Below are positions 26,540-35,566 of a stretch of 64,000 nt of DNA, piece by piece. Under the pieces are notes generated by a model that was not told where the DNA came from, did not search any database, and saw only the letters and a program-made list of their open reading frames with translations. Position 1 is the first letter of the stretch. The number at the start of each line of letters is the position of its first letter. The stretch lies in the NCBI GenBank assembly GCA_965242805.1, contig CBDETD010000002.1, positions 2,790,001 through 2,854,000 on the forward strand. Reading direction: 5' to 3'. A program made the position numbers and the translations under genes. The DNA is from JANQEU01 sp965242805 (GTDB taxonomy: Bacteria; Bacteroidota; Bacteroidia; Cytophagales; Cyclobacteriaceae).

Positions 26540-29044
26540 TCAGAATTGATTTATTACTGTTAGTAGTGCGGCCAGGCCTGTTACCACCCCTACAATCTCC
26601 GACGGTCTGATCGGTATTTTCGGTGGTTTCACTGGAACTATGATTTCTGCTCCTTCCGAGACTCTTGGAAAGGTGTTCAGAAATAAAAATCTCTTGGTTC
26701 GATCAACTTCGCCATTTGCGTGAACTACATAAGTGAATCCTCTTTGTGCTCTTTTATCAAATCCACCTGATTTGTTGATATAGTACTTTGCGGATTTCCT
26801 GGATTCAAATTGAACAGTAGTTGGATAAAGGACATGACCTCTAATTCGTATTGTTTCCAATTGTTTCGGAATCACGAGAATATCACCATCCTCAAGAACC
26901 ATGTCATCTTTTGATCCAGGGTTTTTCAATATTCTTTCCAAATCCAAAGCGATGGATTCACTCCTTTTGAGATCAATATTCCCAAGTAATGGATTACGTC
27001 TCTTTATTTCATCGAGTCTATCCTTTTTTGCTTTCGCAGCGATATTTTCGTTTGTCAATTCAAGACTCAAGAAATAATTACTGATCTCCTGGCTGATTTT
27101 ATCATTAATCAATCGATCGGATTCGGAATTCACGGAATCCAAATTTGATTGTACTACAGTTAAGTCTGAGATCTTATCAGCAAATTCATTCCTCTCAGCG
27201 AAAAACTCTGTTCTTCGAATTAAATATGAAGAGGGAGTGTGAGCCCATTGTGTAAGTCCCCCTGATCTCTTCACAATGTCGGAGACTTTTTCATTTCGTG
27301 ACAAAATAGTGTAGGTACCCGGGTATTTCACTTCTCCGGTGATGGTAATTTTTGATTCATCAAAGTAATTAGGATTTCGACGCACTATGATGTGATCAAA
27401 CGGGTTTAGTGATACTTCACTTCCTCCTTCTAAAATCTTCAACTCCTCGTTGAGGTCTATGGGAATAATAGAACGCTGCTCCAACGGATTCTGCTCAGGA
27501 TTAAGCCTGGAAATTTCAATATTTCCACCTTGTGCGGAGTTTCTCAAACCTTTTGCCAAAAAAATCGCATCACCAATTGTCATGCCCTCTGAAAATCTGA
27601 ATATTCCACTTTCAACTACTTCTCCCGATATCTTGATATATGGTTGTTCAGAAATGTCATGAATACTTAATATCTCAACCTTGTCCTCTCTTTGAAGTAT
27701 TATATCAGTTTCATTGCCATCTAAAATCTTCGTAAGATTAATGGGGATGACTGTTGTCGAATAATCTTCATTCGTTCGTGTAACAAGTATCCGTTCTTTC
27801 AGTGCGTCACCTCTCAGACCATCTGCCAGTTCGATTAGGTTTGTCATGGATAAATCGGGAGTTAATGCATAATTTCCAGGGCGTTCAACTGCTCCTTTAA
27901 TCATTACCCTGTTTTCAAATCGGTCAATAATGTCATCGACAATGACTACATCACCACCTTTCAATTCGAATACTTGATATTGTCCTTCAAAAACGTCGGA
28001 AACCAATCTTTGATCATTACCAATTCGTTCTAGCTTGACTATTCTTCTAAGGGCTGTTTCATTAAATCCCCCCGAATATGTGATCAAATCCGAAAGAGTC
28101 TCAGACTCCTTCATTTCATAAAATCCTGGTCTTTTGACACCTCCTTTGATAAGAACTCTTTGCAAGTAAGGTTTTACACGGATAATGTCATTACTCTCCA
28201 GTCTGACATTGAAATCTGATTTACCTGTAACTAAAAATTCATAGAGGTCAACACTTGATACTAGACGGTCATTGCGAAAAACTTCAACTTCCCTCATCGT
28301 TCCATTTTCCGATGGACCATTGGCAGCAAACAGTGCATTGAAAACAGATGAGAATCCGCTCAATGTATAGGTGCCTGGTACATTGACCTCCCCTATAATA
28401 TGGACCGTTATTGACTTCACTGAACCAAGTCCTACTCTGAGAAATGTTGTAGGATTTTGTCCGGATAATCCGGTATAAATACGGGATAATCTGGATTTAA
28501 TTCGGCGACTGGCCTGATTAATTGTTAATCCGTTTACACTTATTGGTCCGATATTACTTAGTATGACAAATCCATCAGGGGAAACAGTGACTGAATAATA
28601 TTTCTCAGAGGTTCCGTAGATATCAATAAACAATTCGTCCCCCGGACCTATTTTATAATTCGAAGGTGTAGGGAGGTTTATATCCGGAGTGAACGACATT
28701 TTGGATCCTTGCCCAAATACATTAAGCCCAAATATTTCCAACTCCTCAACCTGTTCTGGAACCGGTACTTGTTCTATTTCAATAGGATCTCTTGTTCGGG
28801 AGTCTAATTCCTTCTGGGCTAAATCTGCATTGCCAGTCATTTGACCTTGGATCAGCTGTAGTTGGGATTGATCGTAACCCTGGGAGGCGGCAAGCATCAT
28901 TATCTCCTCATTGGAGTAGCCCATTGCTCGTGCATTGTTGATCAAATCCTGGTACTGCTGAAATTGAGTTTGTGAGAACAATAATTGGCTTGAAAAACAT
29001 ATGCCAATTAAAAGCAAAAACGATCTGATGAGCTTTGAATCCAT
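26540..29044 (-). CDS. Wza-like polysaccharide export protein with multiple SLBB domains (copy 1)
   Basis: An 834-residue secreted protein. A signal peptide covers about 1-25 (ending LFSQT). A Gln-rich helical segment follows (about 26-80), then the Poly_export domain at about 130-205 with YKIGPGDELFIDIYGTSE. The rest is a chain of SLBB-type repeats, each opening with a strand like VHIIGEVNVPGTYTL, VLIKGGVKRPGFYEM, VMIKGAVERPGNYAL, IKISGEVVESGIFRF, ITITGEVKYPGTYTI and IRIRGHVLYPTTVQF: about six units, far longer than enterobacterial Wza. A C-terminal hydrophobic helix (VVTGLAALLTVINQF) may be the outer-membrane piece. It forms the export channel for the chain. The paralogue at 49516-52002 has the same plan. 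Confidence 0.9.
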   Translation of the reverse strand: MDSKLIRSFLLLIGICFSSQLLFSQTQFQQYQDLINNARAMGYSNEEIMMLAASQGYDQSQLQLIQGQMTGNADLAQKELDSRTRDPIEIEQVPVPEQVEELEIFGLNVFGQGSKMSFTPDINLPTPSNYKIGPGDELFIDIYGTSEKYYSVTVSPDGFVILSNIGPISVNGLTINQASRRIKSRLSRIYTGLSGQNPTTFLRVGLGSVKSITVHIIGEVNVPGTYTLSGFSSVFNALFAANGPSENGTMREVEVFRNDRLVSSVDLYEFLVTGKSDFNVRLESNDIIRVKPYLQRVLIKGGVKRPGFYEMKESETLSDLITYSGGFNETALRRIVKLERIGNDQRLVSDVFEGQYQVFELKGGDVVIVDDIIDRFENRVMIKGAVERPGNYALTPDLSMTNLIELADGLRGDALKERILVTRTNEDYSTTVIPINLTKILDGNETDIILQREDKVEILSIHDISEQPYIKISGEVVESGIFRFSEGMTIGDAIFLAKGLRNSAQGGNIEISRLNPEQNPLEQRSIIPIDLNEELKILEGGSEVSLNPFDHIIVRRNPNYFDESKITITGEVKYPGTYTILSRNEKVSDIVKRSGGLTQWAHTPSSYLIRRTEFFAERNEFADKISDLTVVQSNLDSVNSESDRLINDKISQEISNYFLSLELTNENIAAKAKKDRLDEIKRRNPLLGNIDLKRSESIALDLERILKNPGSKDDMVLEDGDILVIPKQLETIRIRGHVLYPTTVQFESRKSAKYYINKSGGFDKRAQRGFTYVVHANGEVDRTKRFLFLNTFPRVSEGAEIIVPVKPPKIPIRPSEIVGVVTGLAALLTVINQF

Positions 29045-29061
29045 GAGTTTTATTCCGCCGG

Positions 29062-29069
29062 CAAAAGTA
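29062..29069 (-). promoter_or_regulatory. Putative minus-7 box (TACTTTTG) for the first Wza-like gene
   Basis: TACTTTTG followed by CCGGCG on the minus strand, ending 17 bases before the ATG at 29044. It matches TAnnTTTG, and the ten bases TTTGCCGGCG recur at the second Wza-like gene (52024-52031), where the spacing to the ATG is similar. Conservation between paralogues raises confidence. Confidence 0.5.
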
Positions 29070-29143
29070 ACATGGATTTTTGACTTGCTGTAAGGGAAAA
29101 GGGGTTAAGCCTTGATTATTAGGAAAGTATGCTTGTTGGTATT

Positions 29144-29247
29144 GGGTGTTTGGTTTTAGGTTTTCGTTAGTTCAGAACATTGGAATATTGAATTTTCCGT
29201 TTAGACTTACGGCCTAATTCCTAAAGCCAAATATCTAACACCTAAAG
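29144..29247. repeat. Inverted-repeat pair of the CCTAAAgCCAAA family with no ORF inside
   Basis: The left arm (about 29144-29166) reads GGTGTTTGGTTTTAGG and continues TTTTCG. The right arm (29213-29247) contains AATTCCTAAAGCCAAA then ATCTAACACCTAAAG. Reverse-complemented, the right arm reads GGTGTT, a six-base insertion, then TGGCTTTAGG, so the arms are imperfect inverted repeats around about 45 bp. The right arm abuts the stop codon of the wcaJ-like gene and closely resembles 56311-56345 next to cysD. The gap between the two genes (29045-29247) otherwise holds the promoter box of the Wza-like gene. Confidence 0.6.
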
Positions 29248-30633
29248 TTAATATGCGTTAGGACTACCCTTCCAAATCGAGATTACTGTAAGGACAATGA
29301 TCTTGAGATCCAGGAACATCGACCAATTCTTGACATAGAATCTATCCAATCGAACACGTCCACTCATTGCACTGAATTCCGCAGTTTCACCTCTATACCC
29401 TTTTGCTTGAGCGAGACCTGTTATTCCAGGTTTGACAGCATGTCTTTGCCAAAACTTCTCTATAGATGGCTGGAATTGTTCATTAAGTTTAATCGGGTGG
29501 GGTCTGGGACCCACGATCGACATATCGCCTAAGAAAACATTGATGAATTGTGGTAATTCATCAATACTGGTTTTTCGAAGAAAAGAACCCACACTTGTTA
29601 TCCTCGCATCATTTTTTGTGGCTTGCTTCGAATCTGCTTCCCCATTTATCACCATTGTCCTGAACTTCCAGCACAGAAATGGATTGTTACCCTTCCCATG
29701 TCGAAGCTGCTTAAAGAAAACCGGTCCCTTGGAGTTTAACTTAATTATCAATCCAACTAGGGGTATAATCCAGGAAAGTAGCAAAAGAATGAAGGTACTT
29801 GCAAAAACGATGTCAAAAGCCCTTTTCAGCGTCCGATTTATTGGAAAATCCAAAGGAATGGCATTGACATTAAGAACCGGAATTGGGCCATAATTCTGAA
29901 CTGAGAAATTTCGATAGCTGATCCTACTGAATTGAGAGATGATCTTCACCTTTATTAGGTTGTTCTCAGCAAAATCAATAATTTCCTTCACTCGCTCCTC
30001 TCCAACCTCATTTAGGATGCAGAAGATAATATCAACACTTTCTTCCCTTGTATAACTTTCCAGATCATTAACTCCGCCCAGATACTGACCTTTTATTGCT
30101 CGGGTAGGAGAAAATACCCCCTTCAGTTGATAGCCAATCCCAGGATTAGAGTTGATATAAGAAACGATATTATTGGAAAGATCCCCTGCACCTACTATGA
30201 CCACATTTCTGATGTTATAACCCTTTGTCCTGTAATACCTGATCGTGAAGTGCCATACGCTTCTCCAAAGGATGATGAGTATCGTGAAAAGGGCATAAGA
30301 GAAGAACAAGTGTTCTCTCGAGTAATAAACAGGTTGGGTAACAAACCAAATAGCAAAAACAATGGAAAGATTAACTACTAATCCGGTGAGCACCTTATTC
30401 AGGTGATCCACCAATTGAAGTTCCCTACTGATCTCGTGGAGTTTAGCCGAGAAAAATACAAGCAGCCATAGTCCATTAAGAACCAATTGAAGTGTCAAGT
30501 ACCTTTCCTGGAAGTAGAAATACTGATCAAAACGGATCAGGTTGGCAATTACAAATCCAATATTTAATGCTGCCAGATCAAATAACAGGAAAAATAATGG
30601 AAAATAGTTTGAGTATCTGTGGCGACTTGGCAT
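29248..30633 (-). CDS. WcaJ-type undecaprenyl-phosphate glycosylphosphotransferase (copy 2)
   Basis: A 461-residue paralogue of the enzyme at 10380-11798: four to five N-terminal membrane helices, a CoA-binding-type central domain (VVIVGAGDLSNNIVSYINSN, about 142-161), and a C-terminal sugar-phosphate transferase domain from about 275 with KRAFDIVFASTFILLLLSWI, KFRTMVINGEADSKQATKND, SIDELPQFINVFLGDMSIVG and GLAQAKGYRGE. It primes undecaprenyl phosphate with a hexose-1-phosphate. It sits directly upstream of the Wza/Wzz/Wzy set and downstream of the GDP-fucose genes, so it is the most likely initiator for that glycan. Near-identical layout of two copies points to duplication or to two glycans. 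Confidence 0.9.
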   Translation of the reverse strand: MPSRHRYSNYFPLFFLLFDLAALNIGFVIANLIRFDQYFYFQERYLTLQLVLNGLWLLVFFSAKLHEISRELQLVDHLNKVLTGLVVNLSIVFAIWFVTQPVYYSREHLFFSYALFTILIILWRSVWHFTIRYYRTKGYNIRNVVIVGAGDLSNNIVSYINSNPGIGYQLKGVFSPTRAIKGQYLGGVNDLESYTREESVDIIFCILNEVGEERVKEIIDFAENNLIKVKIISQFSRISYRNFSVQNYGPIPVLNVNAIPLDFPINRTLKRAFDIVFASTFILLLLSWIIPLVGLIIKLNSKGPVFFKQLRHGKGNNPFLCWKFRTMVINGEADSKQATKNDARITSVGSFLRKTSIDELPQFINVFLGDMSIVGPRPHPIKLNEQFQPSIEKFWQRHAVKPGITGLAQAKGYRGETAEFSAMSGRVRLDRFYVKNWSMFLDLKIIVLTVISIWKGSPNAY

Positions 30634-30685
30634 AGGCCCCGATAATCTGGTGGGAAGGCAAAGTAAATAAAAAAATATTAAATAA

Positions 30686-31615
30686 CTACCAGGTGGATTT
30701 ATCTACTTCCATGTAAGTCCTTTTAATACCTTCCTTAAGTGTTATTTTGGGAACCCAACCCAAAGCCCGGATCCTCGATGAATCCATTAGTTTTCGGGGC
30801 GTCCCATCTGGTTTTGTATTATTGAACTTAATTTTACCTTCAAATCCAACAATCTCCTTTATCAGTTCTGCAAGTTCTTTAATGGATAAGTCTGAACCAA
30901 ATCCTACGTTTATGGTAGTCTCATCAGAATAATTATTCATTAGGAAAAGACATGCTTCAGCCAGATCATCTACATGGAGAAATTCTCTAAGGGGATTACC
31001 TGTTCCCCAAACTTCTACCTCATAGAATCTTTCTTTCTTTGCTTTATGAAATTTTCTGATCAAGGCCGGAAGAACATGTGATTTCTCGAGATCATAGTTG
31101 TCATTTGGTCCGAAAAGATTGGTTGGCATAGCACTAATGAAATCTGCCTTATATTGTAACCTGTAGTTTTCACACAACTTAATCCCTGCAATTTTTGCGA
31201 TGGCATAAGGTTCATTAGTATATTCAAGCGGGCCTGTTAACATGGAATCTTCTGAAATTGGCTGGTCAGCAAGCTTCGGATATATGCAGGAACTTCCTAA
31301 AAAAAGTAATTTCTTGACCCCATGCACGTAGGATTGGTGAATAACATTCGACTCAATCATCAGATTATCATATAGAAATTCTGCCCTGTATATGTTATTG
31401 GCATTGATCCCTCCAACTTTTGCCGCTGCTAGAAACACATACTCTGGTTTCTGATCTTCAAAGAAATTCTCAACTACGGATTGGTTCCGCAGATCCAGTT
31501 CAGAAGATTTTTTTTCAATTATGTGTTTGAACCCTTTTTTCTGAAGTACGCGGACAATCGCAGATCCAACCATTCCCCCAGAACCTGCTACATAAATTTT
31601 GGCATCTTTTTCCAC
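30686..31615 (-). CDS. fcl: GDP-L-fucose synthase
   Basis: A 309-residue short-chain dehydrogenase (extended SDR) that epimerises and reduces GDP-4-keto-6-deoxymannose to GDP-L-fucose with NADPH. The cofactor loop is VAGSGGMVGSAIVRVL (about 9-24), the serine is in LFLGSSCIYPK (about 104-114), and the YxxxK catalytic pair is in EPYAIAKIAGIKLCENY (about 135-151). The segment MPTNLFGPNDNYD is characteristic of the family. The stop of gmd overlaps its start by one base, forming the usual gmd-fcl pair. It supplies fucose for the polysaccharide. Confidence 0.96.
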   Translation of the reverse strand: MEKDAKIYVAGSGGMVGSAIVRVLQKKGFKHIIEKKSSELDLRNQSVVENFFEDQKPEYVFLAAAKVGGINANNIYRAEFLYDNLMIESNVIHQSYVHGVKKLLFLGSSCIYPKLADQPISEDSMLTGPLEYTNEPYAIAKIAGIKLCENYRLQYKADFISAMPTNLFGPNDNYDLEKSHVLPALIRKFHKAKKERFYEVEVWGTGNPLREFLHVDDLAEACLFLMNNYSDETTINVGFGSDLSIKELAELIKEIVGFEGKIKFNNTKPDGTPRKLMDSSRIRALGWVPKITLKEGIKRTYMEVDKSTW

Positions 31616-32727
31616 TATTCTGCCTGATTTAAAATTTGATGCCCTCCTTCCTTGAGATATCTGTCCCGTTCAAAAAGCTTAATGTCCTCAGTTACCATTT
31701 CCTTTATCATCGACTTTAGGTCATATTGAGGTTCCCATCCTAATTTCTCCTTTGCTTTTGTTGGATCTCCTATTAAAAGATCCACCTCTGTTGGTCTGAA
31801 ATACTTTTCGTCGATTTTCACAACAACCTGACCTTCTTTGAAATGAAAGTCCGAATTACTGGAAGATCGTACTAAAGCAACTTGGTTCAATCCGCTTCCC
31901 TTAAAGTCAAGTTCCACTCCCACTTGTCTGAATGAAGTGACAAGGAAATCCCTAATTGACGCAGTCACTCCTGTAGCTAATACAAAATCTTCAGCTACCT
32001 CCTGCTGCAACATCAACCACATGCCCTCGACATAGTCTTTTGCATGACCCCAATCACGCTTCGCATCCAGATTTCCCAGAAATGTCGTTTCTTGTAAACC
32101 CAAAGCCATTTTCGCTACTGCACGGGTAATTTTTCTGGAAACAAAAGTCTCCCCCCGAAGGGGTGATTCATGATTGAACAATATACCGTTACAAGCATAC
32201 ATGTTATACGCTTCACGATAATTTACCGTGATCCAGTAACCATATAATTTTGCGCAGGCATAAGGAGAACGTGGATAAAATGGGGTTTTCTCAGATTGTG
32301 GAACTTCCTGGACCAGTCCATAAAGCTCTGAAGTACTCGCTTGATAAATTCTGGTCTTTTCCGTTAATCCCAACAACCGGACTGCCTCAAGTATTCTTAA
32401 AGTACCGATACCATCTACATCCGCGGTATACTCTGGTGTGTCAAAGCTTACACGAACATGGGACATCGCTCCCAGGTTGTAAATTTCATCCGGTTGTATT
32501 TCCTGAATTAGTCGTGTAAGATTCATTGAATCCGTTAAATCACCATAGTGAAGAAACAATTTGGCATCTTCAACATGTGGATCCTGATACAGGTGGTCTA
32601 TTCTATCGGTGTTGAACAAAGATGCTCGTCGCTTGATACCGTGAACTTCATATCCCCTTCCTAGAAGGAATTCGCTCAAGTAGGCCCCATCTTGTCCAGT
32701 TACTCCAGTTATAAGAGCTTTTTTCAT
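31615..32727 (-). CDS. gmd: GDP-mannose 4,6-dehydratase
   Basis: A 370-residue extended SDR enzyme that converts GDP-mannose to GDP-4-keto-6-deoxy-mannose, the first step to GDP-fucose. The NADP loop is ITGVTGQDGAYLSEFLLGRG (about 6-25), catalytic residues are in QASTSELYGLVQEVPQ and YPRSPYACAKLYGYW (Tyr and Lys about 151-155), and the family motif NHESPLRGETFVSRKITRA is present. The family consensus has RR where this has LR. It is followed by fcl with a one-base overlap. Confidence 0.96.
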   Translation of the reverse strand: MKKALITGVTGQDGAYLSEFLLGRGYEVHGIKRRASLFNTDRIDHLYQDPHVEDAKLFLHYGDLTDSMNLTRLIQEIQPDEIYNLGAMSHVRVSFDTPEYTADVDGIGTLRILEAVRLLGLTEKTRIYQASTSELYGLVQEVPQSEKTPFYPRSPYACAKLYGYWITVNYREAYNMYACNGILFNHESPLRGETFVSRKITRAVAKMALGLQETTFLGNLDAKRDWGHAKDYVEGMWLMLQQEVAEDFVLATGVTASIRDFLVTSFRQVGVELDFKGSGLNQVALVRSSSNSDFHFKEGQVVVKIDEKYFRPTEVDLLIGDPTKAKEKLGWEPQYDLKSMIKEMVTEDIKLFERDRYLKEGGHQILNQAE

Positions 32728-32754
32728 TCCGTAGTTTCTATTGATTTTAATATT

Positions 32755-33498
32755 TCACATTTTGAGAAGAACTCTCATCAGAAATAATGGATTCCCAATA
32801 AAATATCTTTTAAATAATCTTTTCGGTTCTTGAATAAACCTGTAAAACCATTCAAGCTTTAGTTTGAAATAAATATCAGGTGTTATCTTGGAATTTCCAG
32901 AAACGTATTCAAATACTGCCCCTCCGGTTAAAGCCACATTGAAATCGATCTTATTCATATTTTCTGACAACCACTTTTCTTGTACGGGCATTCCCATTCC
33001 TAATATTAGCAAATTTGGTTTTTTCGAATTGATATCCTTCAAGGTAGTATGGAGATCATCCTCATTCTCAAAATAACCATTTCTCAATCCAACAATTCTT
33101 AAGTTTGGATACTTAGTATTTAAAACATTTGCAGCTTCCTTTATAGTTTCTTGGGATGATCCGATCAAGTAATAAGATAACTCGTGTTTTTCACAAAACT
33201 CAGATAAGTCCCAAATCCAACGATTATATGTAATCTTCTCCTTAATGTGAATCCCGCATAATTTTCCGGCTAGTCTCACACCGTCACCATCGCAAAAATT
33301 AATATAAGCACTATTCAAAAGATCGCGAAAATCCCGATTACTGTAAGCAATGTTCATCGCGTGGACATTGACATTTAAAACCAGTTTTCGCGCCATGTCT
33401 TGTTTAGCAGCATTCAAAATAGCGTTATTAAGCTCCTGAGAGGATAAATTAGTTATTCTCACTCCGAGTAACTCAGCAATTTCAAAATCCTCATTCAT
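32755..33498 (-). CDS. WecG/TagA/CpsF-family (GT26) glycosyltransferase
   Basis: About 247 residues from the ATG at 33498; the TTG one codon earlier is not needed. Family motifs are VNVHAMNIAYSNRDFRDLLN (about 42-61), CDGDGVRLAGKL, LLILGMGMPVQEKWLSEN (about 166-183) and GGAVFEYVSGNSKITPDI. GT26 enzymes add N-acetylmannosamine, N-acetylmannosaminuronate or glucose to a lipid-linked N-acetylhexosamine, so this one may act after the WecA/TagO-like initiator. A UDP-N-acetylhexosamine dehydrogenase at 58121 could provide an acid-sugar donor. Its start overlaps the upstream glycosyltransferase gene. Confidence 0.9.
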   Translation of the reverse strand: MNEDFEIAELLGVRITNLSSQELNNAILNAAKQDMARKLVLNVNVHAMNIAYSNRDFRDLLNSAYINFCDGDGVRLAGKLCGIHIKEKITYNRWIWDLSEFCEKHELSYYLIGSSQETIKEAANVLNTKYPNLRIVGLRNGYFENEDDLHTTLKDINSKKPNLLILGMGMPVQEKWLSENMNKIDFNVALTGGAVFEYVSGNSKITPDIYFKLKLEWFYRFIQEPKRLFKRYFIGNPLFLMRVLLKM

Positions 33499-34696
33499 CA
33501 ACTTCTAAATTCCGTGATGCAAGCATGGAATTCATTTTCTGTAATAGGATGTCAACACGATTGTCCCAAGTATGATGTTTAAAGACCATATCTTTGGCTT
33601 GCATACCCATCTTTCTCAAATTCAATCTGTTTTCATATGCCTTATCCAGTGATTCCATTATCTCGCTAGTGGAATCCCAGTTAAATAGATAGCCCGTCAC
33701 ATCATCTTTGATCATTTGCAAATTATCTTCAAATTTCCCTCCTAAAACTGGTAATCCTAATGCCATATATTCATACAGCTTCATTGGTGATCCATATGTT
33801 TCGGAACCAAGATTTCCATGTACCGAGTTACAATATGCTATATGATACTCATGAGCTTTCTTCGAAATGTGTTCAATGGAAGATTGCCCAAAGAAATCAA
33901 CGTCGACTTCATAATTTGTAGCCTCCTTCTCAATTCGTTTTTTATCCGATCCATCTCCGAAAACACCAACACTAAATCGATTCTGATTTCCAGAAGACCC
34001 AATTGCTTCAAATAGCAATTCCAATCTACACCAAGGGGTCAATGATCCCAAATACATTATTTTTAACTTTTTTGAATTCGATTGATAGCTAGAATTTTCG
34101 ATTACATTATTGTAATTAGATGGATCTATTGCATTTCGCATTACAAGTATTTTCTCGGGATCAATATCAAATTTTGATACGACGGAGCTCTTCAACTTTT
34201 CAGTCACACAAACCAAAAGATCACAAGACTCATATGCTCTTTTCTCCATTTTGGCTGCTAATTTATTCATGTAGCTCGTTTTGCTTTCCTGAGAAGACTC
34301 TTCGGATAAGACGGCATTAGTCTCTAAAATCCAAAAAATTCCTCGCTTCTTGAAAGCAATTCCAATTGACTGAAATAGCCCAAAGCGTTCATAACAAAAA
34401 TCCAAATCTGAGCTTAGATCCCTTAATGCTATCTTTCTATTCGAGAATCTGAAATAGAGTCTTAGCAAGTCTGAAATTAATCTAATAATTTTCCCGGATT
34501 TCAGCCTTTTTTCTGAGCCCTTCTTGGAGTATGCTTTCCTTAGACGATCCCCTAAGATGTAAAATTCAGCCTGGTATCCTTGATTTCTTATCGCATCCGA
34601 AACGCCTAGAATGTGGTTTCGTGCCGCCGCATTTTCCGCATGGGATTTAATTGTAACTCTCGGAGCACCTGAAAGATATGCGAATTTCTTGGTCAC
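33491..34696 (-). CDS. GT4-family glycosyltransferase
   Basis: A 401-residue GT-B enzyme. The C-terminal half is clearest: LKIMYLGSLTPWCRLELLFE (about 217-236), VGVFGDGSDKKRIEKEA, and the acidic motif NLGSETYGSPMKLYEYMALG (about 300-319) ending in the conserved EYMA segment. The N-terminal half is lysine- and serine-rich and less conserved. It begins in a 4-bp overlap with the upstream sulfotransferase gene and overlaps the WecG-like gene by 8 bp, so it is part of a tightly packed operon. Donor unknown. Confidence 0.8.
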   Translation of the reverse strand: MTKKFAYLSGAPRVTIKSHAENAAARNHILGVSDAIRNQGYQAEFYILGDRLRKAYSKKGSEKRLKSGKIIRLISDLLRLYFRFSNRKIALRDLSSDLDFCYERFGLFQSIGIAFKKRGIFWILETNAVLSEESSQESKTSYMNKLAAKMEKRAYESCDLLVCVTEKLKSSVVSKFDIDPEKILVMRNAIDPSNYNNVIENSSYQSNSKKLKIMYLGSLTPWCRLELLFEAIGSSGNQNRFSVGVFGDGSDKKRIEKEATNYEVDVDFFGQSSIEHISKKAHEYHIAYCNSVHGNLGSETYGSPMKLYEYMALGLPVLGGKFEDNLQMIKDDVTGYLFNWDSTSEIMESLDKAYENRLNLRKMGMQAKDMVFKHHTWDNRVDILLQKMNSMLASRNLEVDE

Positions 34697-35565
34697 GTTT
34701 TGCTGTTTAAACTGTATTTATCGGGAAAGTATCTTTTTATCTTCCTGCCAAATTTATTCCTGTAATACCACAAAGGTTTTGGCCGTGATTGATACTTTTT
34801 CTGATTCCAATCTCCCCCATTCAAAACGCTATTATCTTTAATATTTTTCATCACAATCTCTACTTCCTTGTAGATTTGTTTTTTCTGAACGTTCTGCAGA
34901 AAACCCACGAACTCAGCTGGAAACTTCCTTTCAACGTATATCTTGGACTTTTTGGAAGTCATTTGCTTTCTCACTCCATTGCTACCAAAAAGAAAATGAT
35001 GATTTCTTGATTTCCAAAATTCTTCTTTCCCTTCAAAATATATCAAACCTAGTTTTTGACAAATTAATTCAAGATTCTTCTTAGGATCTTTTATCAGAGT
35101 ATTATTATTAATTGAATAATAGCGAATGCCTAATTGCAAGATCCTGGAATAATAAGTTTTTACCTTCTTAAGGTGATAAACAACGTCGTTGTTCCTTTTC
35201 CAATGGGAGTAAATGAGTTCATCAAGATCCTTATAGGTCACTAAATGAAAAATTTGAACGTCCTTAGATAGATATCGATTGCCATCCAAAATCCAAACCA
35301 AATTCTTGGAAGAATCAATTACTATATCATGTTTTCGGAAAAGAAAATAGTAAAATTCCTTTTCATTCAAATCACGAAGGTCCTTCCAAATTTCACATGG
35401 ATCATTACCACATGAACAGTTTAACGTAAAGTTATGCTCCCTCATAGGTCTGAACCAAAATGAAACTTCACCGCATGAAAAACAACCAGCTCCATTTCCA
35501 AGCATAACATCCAACATTGTACTCCCAGTTCGTTCCGCACCTAGAATATATATTAATTTCTTCAT
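34693..35565 (-). CDS. Sulfotransferase-family protein (1)
   Basis: A 290-residue cytosolic PAPS-dependent sulfotransferase-like protein. The N-terminal P-loop-like 5'-phosphosulfate motif is YILGAERTGSTMLDVMLGNG (about 6-25). A cysteine motif CSCGNDPCEIW (about 51-61) follows, as seen in other bacterial sulfotransferases. A 3'-phosphate-binding segment is less clear: VIDSSKNLVWIL then HLVTYKDLDELIYSHWKRN (about 115-133). The C-terminal third is basic and low in conservation. It overlaps the next gene by 4 bp and is one base from the following sulfotransferase gene, its likely paralogue. It probably sulfates a sugar of the glycan; the sequence is diverged, so activity is an inference. Confidence 0.75.
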   Translation of the reverse strand: MKKLIYILGAERTGSTMLDVMLGNGAGCFSCGEVSFWFRPMREHNFTLNCSCGNDPCEIWKDLRDLNEKEFYYFLFRKHDIVIDSSKNLVWILDGNRYLSKDVQIFHLVTYKDLDELIYSHWKRNNDVVYHLKKVKTYYSRILQLGIRYYSINNNTLIKDPKKNLELICQKLGLIYFEGKEEFWKSRNHHFLFGSNGVRKQMTSKKSKIYVERKFPAEFVGFLQNVQKKQIYKEVEIVMKNIKDNSVLNGGDWNQKKYQSRPKPLWYYRNKFGRKIKRYFPDKYSLNSKT

Positions 35566-35566
35566 C

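Noticed and set aside
29432..29893. Plus-strand open frame of 153 codons inside the wcaJ-like gene
   Set aside because: Antisense shadow of the conserved sugar-transferase domain; a matching shadow (10672-10899) appears in the paralogue, as expected from shared coding sequence.
30643..30665. TTACTTTG upstream of the second wcaJ-like gene as a promoter box
   Set aside because: Spacing is off by one from TAnnTTTG, and T-rich sequence nearby makes chance matches likely.
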